This document shows positions 56,787-64,000 of a stretch of 64,000 bases of DNA, piece after piece. The position numbers and the translations under genes were made by a program. The notes below the pieces were generated by a model that saw nothing but the letters and a program-made list of their open reading frames with translations, made no database searches and had not been told where the DNA came from. Source of the DNA: VAZQ01 sp963758945 (GTDB taxonomy: Bacteria > Pseudomonadota > Alphaproteobacteria > Rhizobiales > Xanthobacteraceae); the NCBI GenBank assembly GCA_963758945.1, contig CAVWXY010000016.1, forward strand, positions 248,001 through 312,000, written 5' to 3'. The first letter of the stretch is position 1; each line of letters begins with the position of its first letter.

Positions 56787-57097
56787 CCCCGTCCCTCGCT
56801 TCGCCGACGTTGCTCTACGCTCGCCCATCGCGGGGCATCCGTCAACGCCGCCTTTTCCGCCCGCTGCAGCGGGCCACCGGCCACCGGCAAAAGCCCGGCC
56901 GAAAACTTCTTCGACTAGGCTACGGTATTGACGGAGGCGCCGCAGGCAACTGCGGGGCCGGACGCGCGGAGCGGGCAAAACCGCAGGTGGAGCGCGCGAG
57001 GGGGGGGAGGGGGAGGGGGGAGCGGTCGAAGGCAATACCTCGTGTCGGGGCCGATGAACGCCTTGGCCGGCCGCCCGCGCTCGCCTAAAACAACCCC
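56787..57097. other. Divergent intergenic region with a G-run tract
   Basis: This 311-bp spacer lies between the small secreted protein and the zincin gene. At 57000-57020 one strand has runs of 8, 5 and 6 G split by single A, enough for a G-quadruplex. Otherwise no repeat or gene is seen. Confidence 0.55.
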
Positions 57098-57526
57098 ATG
57101 GCCGATCCGACCTCTGCCGATCCGCTCTCCTGGCGCGCGGTCAAGGCGCCTTCGCTCGAGGTCCTCGAGGCGCTGGCCGAGACGGCGTTTGCCCGGCTGC
57201 CGAAGAAGTTTCGTGCGTTGTGCGACGGCCTCGTGATCCGGGTGGAGGACTTCCCGACCGACGAAGTGCTCGATGACATGGGCGCGCAGTCCGAATTCGA
57301 TCTGCTCGGCCTGTTCCAGGGCGTTGGCCTGCCGTTTCGTTCCGAAAGCGCGCCCGGCCAGATGCCCAACATGGTCTGGCTCTACCGCCGGCCGATCCTC
57401 GACTACTGGGCCGAGCACGACGAATCCCTGGACGCGATCATCACCCACGTGCTGGTGCACGAGATCGGCCACCATTTCGGCCTCTCCGACGACGACATGG
57501 CGGCCATCGAGGCGATGGCGGACTGA
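57098..57526 (+). CDS. Zincin-like metallopeptidase family protein
   Basis: The 142-residue protein contains HVLVHEIGHHFGLSDDDM near its end, an HExxHxxGxxD zinc-binding motif. Upstream are LPKKFRALCDGLVIRVEDFPTDEVL and VWLYRRPILDYW, typical of the small 'metallopeptidase family protein' group (formerly DUF1025). No leader is visible. The active-site motif is complete, but proteolytic activity has not been firmly shown in the family to my knowledge. Confidence 0.85.
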   Translation: MADPTSADPLSWRAVKAPSLEVLEALAETAFARLPKKFRALCDGLVIRVEDFPTDEVLDDMGAQSEFDLLGLFQGVGLPFRSESAPGQMPNMVWLYRRPILDYWAEHDESLDAIITHVLVHEIGHHFGLSDDDMAAIEAMAD

Positions 57527-57551
57527 CGCGGCGGCGACGTGCGGCCGCTCG

Positions 57552-57830
57552 TCAGCGGGTTGCGCCCTTGCGCCGGCTCGCGCGCCGCGCGGCCGCGACG
57601 TTATCTTTGGTGCGGTCGTTCAATCCCAGCGGCTGGCGCTCGCAAATGCCGCCGAAGGGATTGAGGCGCGCGGCTCTGCCGCAGTCGTCCGCCGAGGGGA
57701 AGACGCAGGCGCCGGGGCCCGGGCTGCCGGCCTCGCGGATGCACCAGGTCTCGGCCCGCGCCGGCGGCGCCGGCAGCGCGACGAGCACGAGCAATGCAAT
57801 CGCCCCCAGCGTTCTGGCCATGGCTGCCAT
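57552..57830 (-). CDS. DUF3551-type small secreted protein
   Basis: The start at 57830 follows GAGGTGAGGGAC (a GTG at 57839 would add three residues); 92 residues. A leader MAAMARTLGAIALLVLVALPAPPARA precedes ETWCIREAGSPGPGACVFPSADDCGRAARLNPFGGICER, with four Cys spaced as in DUF3551. The family is largely confined to Bradyrhizobium and relatives, which supports the taxonomic guess. Function unknown. Confidence 0.8.
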   Translation of the reverse strand: MAAMARTLGAIALLVLVALPAPPARAETWCIREAGSPGPGACVFPSADDCGRAARLNPFGGICERQPLGLNDRTKDNVAAARRASRRKGATR

Positions 57831-57929
57831 GTCCCTCACCTCCGGTGCCGATCCAGATATGAACGTGACTTGACAAAAACACCGCCTCCGTCATGAAACA
57901 GAACAATTCCAATGTGATCAGGTGAAGGA

Positions 57930-58535
57930 ATGGACAAGTTCACCACGCTCGAGGGGGTGGCCGCGCCGCTCGACATGATCAATGTCGACACCGACATGAT
58001 CATCCCCAAGCAGTACCTCAAGACCATCAAGCGCACCGGGCTGGGCGAGGGTCTGTTCGCGGAGAAGCGCTATCGCGACGACGGCAGCGAAAACCCGGAT
58101 TTCGTGCTCAACAAGCCGGCCTATCGCAAGGCCAGGATTCTGGTGGCCGGAGACAATTTCGGCTGTGGCTCCTCGCGCGAGCACGCGCCGTGGGCGCTCA
58201 TGGATTTCGGCATCCGCTGCGTGATCTCGACCTCGTTCGGCGACATCTTCTACAATAACTGCTTCAAGAACGGCGTGCTGCCGATCAAGGTCAAGCCGGA
58301 GGATCTGGAGCAGCTGTTCGACGACGCCGGGCGCGGCGCCAATGCGACGCTGTCGATCGACCTCGCGAAGCAGGAGATCCGCGGCCCCGACGGCGGCGTG
58401 CTGAAGTTCGACATCGATCCGCACCGCAAGCACTGCCTGCTCAACGGCCTCGACGATATCGGGCTCACCATGGTCAAGAAGGACAAGATCGAGCGCTTCG
58501 AGCAGAAGACCAAGGCCGCGCGCGCCTGGGCGTAA
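57930..58535 (+). CDS. leuD: 3-isopropylmalate dehydratase small subunit
   Basis: The 201-residue protein starts MDKFTTLEGVAAPLDMINVDTDMIIPKQYLKTIKRTGLG and has NFGCGSSREHAPWAL and FGDIFYNNCFKNGVLPI, the LeuD swivel-domain signature. It completes LeuC. It is separated from leuC by a stress protein, a glycosyltransferase, two small exported proteins and a zincin, so the two subunits are probably transcribed separately. Confidence 0.97.
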   Translation: MDKFTTLEGVAAPLDMINVDTDMIIPKQYLKTIKRTGLGEGLFAEKRYRDDGSENPDFVLNKPAYRKARILVAGDNFGCGSSREHAPWALMDFGIRCVISTSFGDIFYNNCFKNGVLPIKVKPEDLEQLFDDAGRGANATLSIDLAKQEIRGPDGGVLKFDIDPHRKHCLLNGLDDIGLTMVKKDKIERFEQKTKAARAWA

Positions 58536-58592
58536 GCTGCTACGACCTTCACTATAATCTGCGCTGCTCCATCCGGGCTACGAACGGCCCAT

Positions 58593-58913
58593 TCACGCCG
58601 CTTCGACGTGGGCGACCTGATAGAGGCAGGGTTCCGCCTCCTGGATGAGCTCGCCGAAGCGCGGCCATTTCCTGCGGAACTCGGGTGAATGGTGCGCCGC
58701 CGCGAGCTGCTCGCGGTTTCTCCATTGCACATAGTTCACGACGTGGCTGCCGTCCTCGCTGCGATGGAGGCTGACGGAGACAAATCCCGGCTGGCTCGCC
58801 ATGAAGCGGGCGCGCTCCTCCATCAGCGTGAGCACTTCGGACTGGTTCTTCGGGGAGACCTTCACGGTGGTGATCTGGGTCACGACGTCGTTGCCTTGGC
58901 GGATTTCGGGCAT
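58593..58913 (-). CDS. Antibiotic-biosynthesis-monooxygenase (ABM)-domain protein
   Basis: The start at 58913 follows CCAGGAG; 106 residues. VTQITTVKVSPKNQSEVLTLMEERARFMASQPGFVSVSLHRSEDGSHVVNYVQWRNREQLAAAHHSPEF is the ABM ferredoxin-like fold, found in quinol monooxygenases and haem-degrading proteins. The substrate is not predictable. It lies 99 bp after the CoA-ester lyase on the same strand. Confidence 0.85.
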   Translation of the reverse strand: MPEIRQGNDVVTQITTVKVSPKNQSEVLTLMEERARFMASQPGFVSVSLHRSEDGSHVVNYVQWRNREQLAAAHHSPEFRRKWPRFGELIQEAEPCLYQVAHVEAA

Positions 58914-59012
58914 GGGCGTGCTCCTGGGTTGTCTGGAAAGACAACGCGCAGGTCGGGGATGGGGTTGCGGCGGCGCGGCCCGCGCGGCCGGGCCCATGCC
59001 TTGCCTCCTGCG

Positions 59013-59909
59013 CTAGGCTTGCCGGGCTTCCGGCCCGCGCTCCGCGATCGCCCGCGCGATCGACACCGTGCGCCGCGCCATGTCGGCATGCAGGCGCTCG
59101 ACCATGCGGCCATCGAGCTGGACCACGCCCTTGCCCTTGTTCTCCGGCAGGTCGAAGGCCGCGATGATCTTCTGCGCCTGGGCGACATCCTCGGCGCTGG
59201 GCGAGAAGGCGGCGTTGCAGGGCCCGATCTGGTTGGGATGGATGAGGGTCTTGCCGTCGAAGCCCATGTCGCGCGCCTCGCCGCATTCGCGCGCGAAGCC
59301 CTCGGCATCGCCGAGGTCGTTGTAGACGCCGTCGATGACGTCGACGCCGTAGATGCGGGCCGCGGCCACGCACTGCATCAGCCAGGGCAGCATCGGGGCG
59401 CGGCCGGGCACGATGCGCGCGCGCGTCTCCCTGGCGAGATCGTTGGTGCCCATCACGAAGGCGACGAGCCGCGATTCCGAGTCGGCCGCCTCGGCCGCGA
59501 GCGCGAGAATGTTGAAGATGGCGATAGGGGTCTCGATCATGGCCCAGATGCGCGTGCGCAGGTCGGCGTGCATGTCGAGCAGCCGCTGGCCGAGCGCTTC
59601 GAGCTGCTGGGGCGTCGATATCTTCGGCACCAGGATCGCGTCGGGCGCCGCGTGCGCCGCCGCGGTCACGTCGTCCACGTGCCACGGCGTGTCGAGGCCG
59701 TTGACCCGCACGATCACCTCGCGCGTGCCGAATCCGCCGGCCTTCACGGCGTCGACGACCTGCCCGCGCGCCGCCGCCTTGGCGTCGGGGGCGACCGAAT
59801 CCTCGAGGTCGAGGATGACGGCGTCGGCCGGCAGCGTGCGCGCCTTCTCGATCGCGCGCGCGTTCGAGCCCGGCATGTACAGCACGCTCCGGCGCGGGCG
59901 GGTGGTCAT
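59013..59909 (-). CDS. HpcH/HpaI or CitE-family CoA-ester lyase
   Basis: The 298-residue protein starts MTTRPRRSVLYMPGSNARAIEKARTLPADAVILDLEDSVAPDAK, the CitE/Mcl opening. It carries VRVNGLDTPWHVDD, IWAMIETPIAIFNI with the metal Glu, and FDGKTLIHPNQIGPCNAAFSPS. It is related to citrate lyase beta, malyl-CoA and citramalyl-CoA lyases, which split 3-hydroxyacyl-CoA esters. GGGAGA precedes the start. The real substrate is open. Confidence 0.88.
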   Translation of the reverse strand: MTTRPRRSVLYMPGSNARAIEKARTLPADAVILDLEDSVAPDAKAAARGQVVDAVKAGGFGTREVIVRVNGLDTPWHVDDVTAAAHAAPDAILVPKISTPQQLEALGQRLLDMHADLRTRIWAMIETPIAIFNILALAAEAADSESRLVAFVMGTNDLARETRARIVPGRAPMLPWLMQCVAAARIYGVDVIDGVYNDLGDAEGFARECGEARDMGFDGKTLIHPNQIGPCNAAFSPSAEDVAQAQKIIAAFDLPENKGKGVVQLDGRMVERLHADMARRTVSIARAIAERGPEARQA

Positions 59910-60128
59910 GGCAGCGTCTCCCGTTGGACTCGCGCACGAGGCTAGAGCGGTTTGCGCCCCGGTGGAATTGGAAACCGCGCCGGCATGCGGATGCGGTTGA
60001 GGCCTGCCGGCTCCCCGGCGCCAGGCGTGCAGGACTTGTGCCAGCGGGTGCCCGGCATACGGTTTGCAACCCGCAACGCAACCGGGCATGAGGTCGAAGC
60101 CGATGCCAGCCATCCCAGCGCGGTCGCC

Positions 60129-60773
60129 ATGAGCCTGCCGCAGCGTCTCATCGACGGTTACGAGGCCTTTCGCTCCGGCCGGCTCCTCGCCGAGCAGAGC
60201 CGCTATCGCGATCTGGCCGAGCGCGGGCAGTCGCCCGAGATCATGGTCATCGGCTGCTGCGACTCGCGGGTCTCGCCGGAAGTGATCTTCGATGCCAAGC
60301 CGGGCGAGCTGTTCGTGGTGCGCAACGTCGCCAACCTCGTGCCGCCCTATTCGCCCGACGGCGAATATCACGGGGTCTCGGCGGCGCTCGAGTTCGCGGT
60401 CGGCGCGCTGCGGGTGAAGCACATCGTCGTGCTCGGCCATGCCCATTGCGGCGGCGTGCGGGCCTTCGCCGAGGACAGGGAGCCGCTGTCGCCCGGAGAC
60501 TTCATCGGCAAGTGGATGTCGCTGATCGCGCCGGCGGCAGAAAAGCTCGGCCCGCGCGGCGAGCTCCCCGCGTCCGATTATCTCGTGCGGTTGGAGCAGG
60601 CGTCGATCGTCAACACCCTCGACAATCTCTTGACCTTCCCGCGCCTGCGCAAGCTGATCGAGCGCGGCCGCGTGACGCTGCACGGCGCCTATTTCGGGGT
60701 GGCGACCGGCGAGCTGTCGGTGCTCGAGGCGCGCACCGGCCGCTTCGTGCCTGCGGCCGCGGTTCGGGCGTGA
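60129..60773 (+). CDS. Beta-class carbonic anhydrase
   Basis: Started at 60129 the protein has 214 residues. Zinc ligands are Cys43 in IGCCDSRVSPE, then His and Cys in VVLGHAHCGGV; Asp45 and Arg47 form the catalytic dyad. It interconverts CO2 and bicarbonate. A DUF429 gene overlaps its stop (GTGA). No signal peptide. Confidence 0.95.
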   Translation: MSLPQRLIDGYEAFRSGRLLAEQSRYRDLAERGQSPEIMVIGCCDSRVSPEVIFDAKPGELFVVRNVANLVPPYSPDGEYHGVSAALEFAVGALRVKHIVVLGHAHCGGVRAFAEDREPLSPGDFIGKWMSLIAPAAEKLGPRGELPASDYLVRLEQASIVNTLDNLLTFPRLRKLIERGRVTLHGAYFGVATGELSVLEARTGRFVPAAAVRA

Positions 60774-61516
60774 CCGGCGGCACAACGCAGGGCGAATGGC
60801 TCGCCGGGGTGGACGGCTGCCGCGGCGGCTGGGTGGCGGCATTCGTGCGGCCCGCCGGCGGCGAGGCGCGGGTGCGTGTGGTGGCGCGCTTTGCTGACGT
60901 GCTCGCCGCGCCGGAGGCGCCGAGCGTCGTTGCGGTCGACATCCCGATCGGGCTCCCGGAGCGTGCGGGTCATGGCGGGCGGGCGGCCGAGAACGCGGTG
61001 CGCCCGCTCATCGGCGCGCGGCAATCCTCGGTGTTCTCGGTGCCGTCGCGGGCCGCGCTCGCCGCCCTCGACTACGGCGAGGCCTGCCGAATCGCGCTTG
61101 CGACCTCGCAGCCGCCGCGGGCGGTCTCCAAGCAGCTGTTCATGCTGGCTCCGAAAATCCGCGAGGTCGATGCCTGCCTGCGCGGCGACGCCGCCGCGGC
61201 GGCGCGGGTGTTCGAGGTGCATCCCGAGCTCGCGTTCTGGCGGCTCAACGGCGCTCGCGCGCTCGATCAGCCGAAGAAGAGGAAGGGCCGATGTTACGAG
61301 CCCGGCCTCGCGCTGCGGCGGGGGCTGTTGACCGCGGCGGGCCTGCCGGCGGCGGTGGTGAACGGCGCGCCGCCCGCGGCTGCCGGCGCGGATGATCTCC
61401 TCGACGCGCTCGCCTGCGCCGCCGTCGCCCGCCGCATTCACATGGGCGTGGCGCGGCCGTTTCCCGAGCTACCGGCGCGCGACGCCTTCGGTCTGCAAAT
61501 GGCGATCTGGGCGTGA
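60770..61516 (+). CDS. DUF429 protein (putative RNase-H-like fold nuclease)
   Basis: The GTG at 60770 overlaps the carbonic anhydrase stop and gives 248 residues. AGVDGCRGGWVAAFV near the start, VVAVDIPIGLPE, and DDLLDALACAAVARRI near the end place acidic residues as in DUF429, a family with an RNase H-like fold predicted to be a nuclease. Function and substrate are not known. Co-translation with carbonic anhydrase is clear but unexplained. Confidence 0.82.
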   Translation: MTGGTTQGEWLAGVDGCRGGWVAAFVRPAGGEARVRVVARFADVLAAPEAPSVVAVDIPIGLPERAGHGGRAAENAVRPLIGARQSSVFSVPSRAALAALDYGEACRIALATSQPPRAVSKQLFMLAPKIREVDACLRGDAAAAARVFEVHPELAFWRLNGARALDQPKKRKGRCYEPGLALRRGLLTAAGLPAAVVNGAPPAAAGADDLLDALACAAVARRIHMGVARPFPELPARDAFGLQMAIWA

Positions 61517-61535
61517 GCGGCCGGCTCACCGCGGC

Positions 61536-61772
61536 GTGCTCGCCGCGGCGCGCCGCAGCCAGCGCGCGACCCTCAATGACGTCTTCAGCAAGGAGCAGAA
61601 GCGTCAAATCATCAGCAAGCTGACCGACGCCATGGTCTCCGTCGAAGGCGAGAACATGCGCGGCGTGACCTGGGTGACGGTCGAGGAGGTCGAGAGCGGC
61701 GATTGGGGGATCGGCGGCAAGGCCCTGACCACGGGCGACGTGCACGCGCTCGCCCAGGGCAAGGCGGCCTGA
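61536..61772 (+). pseudogene. 4-oxalocrotonate-tautomerase-like protein lacking its N-terminal Pro
   Basis: From about 61581 the frame reads VFSKEQKRQIISKLTDAMVSVEGENMRGVTWVTVEEVESGDWGIGGKALTTGDVHAL, the body of a 4-OT family tautomerase. Active members begin MP and use Pro1 as the catalytic base. Here the upstream codons are VLAAARRSQRATLND with no ATG-Pro and no RBS; the nearest start is a GTG at 61536. The first strand appears deleted or replaced, so it is probably inactive. It lies 19 bp after DUF429. Confidence 0.72.
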
Positions 61773-62235
61773 CATTCCGCAACAGGGATGGCCGGGCCCC
61801 GCCGCGTCCGCTCGGCGCAGGGACCGGCCGTGCCATTCCCCGCATAAGGGCAGGCGGCGTCGTGCGACTGTAAGCCGGCGCTCCGCTGCACCGTGAGGTT
61901 AGGTTGTCGACATTCTCGACGCGATCCGGCGCTGCGATGACAAATTTTCGCGCGCGCCATTCACATTGACGAGATCAAATTCAAAAAGGGTTGAGGTCGG
62001 CAGCAAGCGCGCACCGCGGTATCGGCGCACCCGAAAACAGGCCGTCGGCCGGTTCAGTCCAGCGGGAGGAAGCGCTCCGGCGTGGCGAGCGCAGTGCCTC
62101 GCGGGCCGTGGCGAGCACTCGACTGAAATCTCCACGAAATCTCCAGATCGCCTGCAAGCTCATCGGCTCACCTGTCGCTACCTGTCCGCGCTTCCGTGAG
62201 ACCGGCGCACGGATCACGCAAGCGACGGAGGACAG
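61773..62235. other. 463-bp intergenic region
   Basis: No coding frame with a plausible start or family match is seen. The A/T-richer patch around 61960-61990 could hold the promoter of the repeat protein at 62236. No repeat of the dispersed families noted elsewhere is present. Confidence 0.45.
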
Positions 62236-64000
62236 ATGACCACGACCCCCAGGCCCTGGAATTCCCTCACGCAAGTCAACACCACCGACGGCAGCACAGC
62301 CCAGTTCCAGGGCGAGATCACTCCGCTGCAGGATGGCGGCTACGTCGTGGTGTGGACCGACTTCAGCCACACCTATAACCCGCAGGGCGGCGCCATCGTC
62401 GGCCAGCGTTACGATTCCGCCGGCAACAAAATCGGCGGCGATCCCGCGCATGGTGGCGAGGTCCATCTCAGTCTGTTTCCGAACGGCGACCAGTCCTCGC
62501 CGGCGGTCACGACGCTGGCGAACGGCGACATCGCCGTGGCGTTCGCCGATTTGTTCTCAGGCAACAGCGACATCACGGTGCGTATTTTCGATCCGTCGCT
62601 GCATTTTGTCAGAACCGACTTGATCGAGGATGGGCTGGCCCAAACGTTCGACCCGTCACTGACCGCGCTCGCCGACGGCAGCTATGTCGTATCCTACACC
62701 CTCGGCACCGGAACCCACACCGAGGTCCTGGCGCGGACGGTGAGCGCCGCGGGGATGATGGGCGCGCAGTTTAATCTCGAGCATCATCCAGTCGGCAGTG
62801 CCACGCTCCCTCAAAGCTTCTCGCGTCTCGCGACGCTGTCCAACGGCAACGTCGTGGCGGTCTATACGGACACCTTCAGCGGAGCGGACACCGACATCAA
62901 GTTTACGATCCTAACTTCCGCCGGCAGCCCGGTGAAAGAGGGCCTGGGCGTGACCGGGGCTGCGACCAGTCTCGCGGAAAACGGGGCGGATGTCGCCGCG
63001 CTGCATGGTGGCGGCTTCGTCGTCACCTGGACGGCGCCCGCCACCGGCGGGACCGACATTCACGCCACGATCATGAGCAACGACGGGCTTCCCATCGCCT
63101 TCAGCCTGCTTGTCAACACGACCACGCCGCGCAACCAGAGCGCCTCCGATGTGGTGGCGCTCGACGACGGCGGCTTTCTGGTCACCTGGGAGGACAGCCC
63201 CACCGTCACCCGCGGGCAGCGCTTCGATGCACTCGGCCACAAGATCGGCGGCGAGTTCACGTTGGATACCGGGACGGCGACCGAGCATCGAGACGCTGCC
63301 GTGCTCGACGATGGCCGCATCGCGTTTGCCCTCGACCACGTCTCGACCGACTTCGACGTGACCACCTCGATCTATACCGTCGATACGCCGCTCGACTTCA
63401 ATGCCAACGGGCTGAGCGACATCCTGTGGCAGAGCGACAACGGCATGCCCGCGATCTGGCAGATGAACGGCACCAGCACTGTGTCCAACAGCCCTGCAGG
63501 CCCGTTCAATCCGGGGCCGAGCTGGCATGTCAGGGACAGCGGCGATTTCAACGGCGATGGCCATGCCGACATCCTCTGGCAAAGCGACGGCGGCACGCCG
63601 GCGATCTGGCTGATGAACGGCAGTAGCGCGCTATCCATTGGCGCCGCCGGCCCGTTCAATCCAGGGCCGGACTGGCAGATCAAGGCCACGGGCGACTTCA
63701 ACGGCGACGGCCGCTCCGACATCCTTTGGCAAGGGAGCGACGGCACGCCGGCGATCTGGCTGATGAACGGCTTGACGGTGCTGTCCAACAGCCCCGCCGG
63801 CTCGTTCAATCCGGGACCCACCTGGCACGTCATGGCCACCGGCGACTTCAACGGCGACAGCAAGTCCGACATCCTGTGGCAGAACGACGACGGCACGCCC
63901 GCGATCTGGCTGATGAACGGCTCGACCGTGCTGTCCAATAGCGCCGCCGGTCCGTTCAATCCGGGGCCCACGTGGCACATCAAGGCCACCGGCGACTTCA
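62236..64000 (+). CDS. Large repeat protein with VCBS/FG-GAP repeats (cut by the window edge)
   Basis: An ATG at 62236 with GGAGGA upstream opens a frame that stays open for all 588 codons to the window end. The first 380 residues contain about seven copies of a G(Y/F)VVxWT-type strand repeat (LQDGGYVVVWTD, LADGSYVVSYTL, LHGGGFVVTWTA, LDDGGFLVTWED), suggesting a beta-propeller. From about 63400 come near-identical 50-residue repeats, GDFNGDG..DILWQ.DGGTPAIWLMNGS, starting at 63541, 63691, 63841 and 63991, exactly 150 bp apart. DxNxDG loops should bind calcium. No N-terminal leader is seen, so type I secretion is likely. Confidence 0.88.
   Translation, partial: MTTTPRPWNSLTQVNTTDGSTAQFQGEITPLQDGGYVVVWTDFSHTYNPQGGAIVGQRYDSAGNKIGGDPAHGGEVHLSLFPNGDQSSPAVTTLANGDIAVAFADLFSGNSDITVRIFDPSLHFVRTDLIEDGLAQTFDPSLTALADGSYVVSYTLGTGTHTEVLARTVSAAGMMGAQFNLEHHPVGSATLPQSFSRLATLSNGNVVAVYTDTFSGADTDIKFTILTSAGSPVKEGLGVTGAATSLAENGADVAALHGGGFVVTWTAPATGGTDIHATIMSNDGLPIAFSLLVNTTTPRNQSASDVVALDDGGFLVTWEDSPTVTRGQRFDALGHKIGGEFTLDTGTATEHRDAAVLDDGRIAFALDHVSTDFDVTTSIYTVDTPLDFNANGLSDILWQSDNGMPAIWQMNGTSTVSNSPAGPFNPGPSWHVRDSGDFNGDGHADILWQSDGGTPAIWLMNGSSALSIGAAGPFNPGPDWQIKATGDFNGDGRSDILWQGSDGTPAIWLMNGLTVLSNSPAGSFNPGPTWHVMATGDFNGDSKSDILWQNDDGTPAIWLMNGSTVLSNSAAGPFNPGPTWHIKATGDF

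Noticed and set aside
63541..64000. Regular 150-bp repeats as a non-coding array
   Set aside because: They lie in frame within a long coding sequence and encode FG-GAP repeats.
1..64000. Defence system, prophage or secondary-metabolite cluster
   Set aside because: No nuclease, helicase, methyltransferase, phage structural or assembly-line genes were recognised; accessory content is catabolic and transport-related.

Overview
The window is G+C-rich (about two thirds by eye) and reads like a chromosome segment of an alphaproteobacterium of the order Hyphomicrobiales, probably in the Bradyrhizobium/Xanthobacteraceae neighbourhood. The basis is the conserved order ffh-rpsP-rimM-trmD-rplS-leuC (leuD further on), a DUF3551 protein, many Bug/TctC solute receptors, and many palindromic intergenic repeats (tcgtccccgcgaaagcgggg type). 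The placement is an inference; no 16S gene is present.

Region by region. 0-4.1 kb: hydrolase/flavin-monooxygenase pair, a complete IS481-family element with a 5-bp target duplication inside an intergenic repeat, and a cupin. 4.6-14.1 kb (minus strand): molybdenum-hydroxylase locus with two paralogous large subunits but one FAD and one [2Fe-2S] subunit, linked by ATGA-type overlaps to an aspartate-dehydrogenase-like protein, a frameshifted aldehyde dehydrogenase and a Pht5-like protein. 14.2-26.7 kb: aromatic-catabolism block with two FAD monooxygenases, VOC protein, UbiD-type decarboxylase, second Pht5-like protein, fused LigB-LigA extradiol dioxygenase, Rieske dioxygenase alpha/beta, and Bug receptors. 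26.7-32.2 kb: small proteins, GST, SRPBCC/ArsR pair, orphan RHH antitoxin, orphan LivK-type receptor, core-MetE-like protein. 32.3-36.4 kb: lower-G+C patch with a TctA-TctB fusion, a frameshifted Bug gene and a decayed IS481 transposase, ending at tRNA-Ser(CGA). 36.4-48 kb: CobW GTPase, MBL hydrolase, TauE exporter, KdpDE-like two-component pair, split ThDP decarboxylase, TetR-regulated haloalkane-dehalogenase-like hydrolase, another Bug receptor. 48.3-58.5 kb: housekeeping SRP/ribosome/leucine block with strongly structured spacers. 58.6-64 kb: monooxygenase, CoA-ester lyase, carbonic anhydrase, DUF429 protein, a damaged tautomerase, and the start of a large FG-GAP repeat protein cut by the window edge.

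The most coherent functional picture is an assembled aromatic/heteroaromatic degradation region (ring hydroxylation, decarboxylation, extradiol cleavage) with its own uptake receptors. I see no defence system, CRISPR array, prophage or replication origin. Four Bug receptors plus two Bug remnants, two single-base frameshifts, IS sequences and a low-G+C patch suggest ongoing acquisition and decay.
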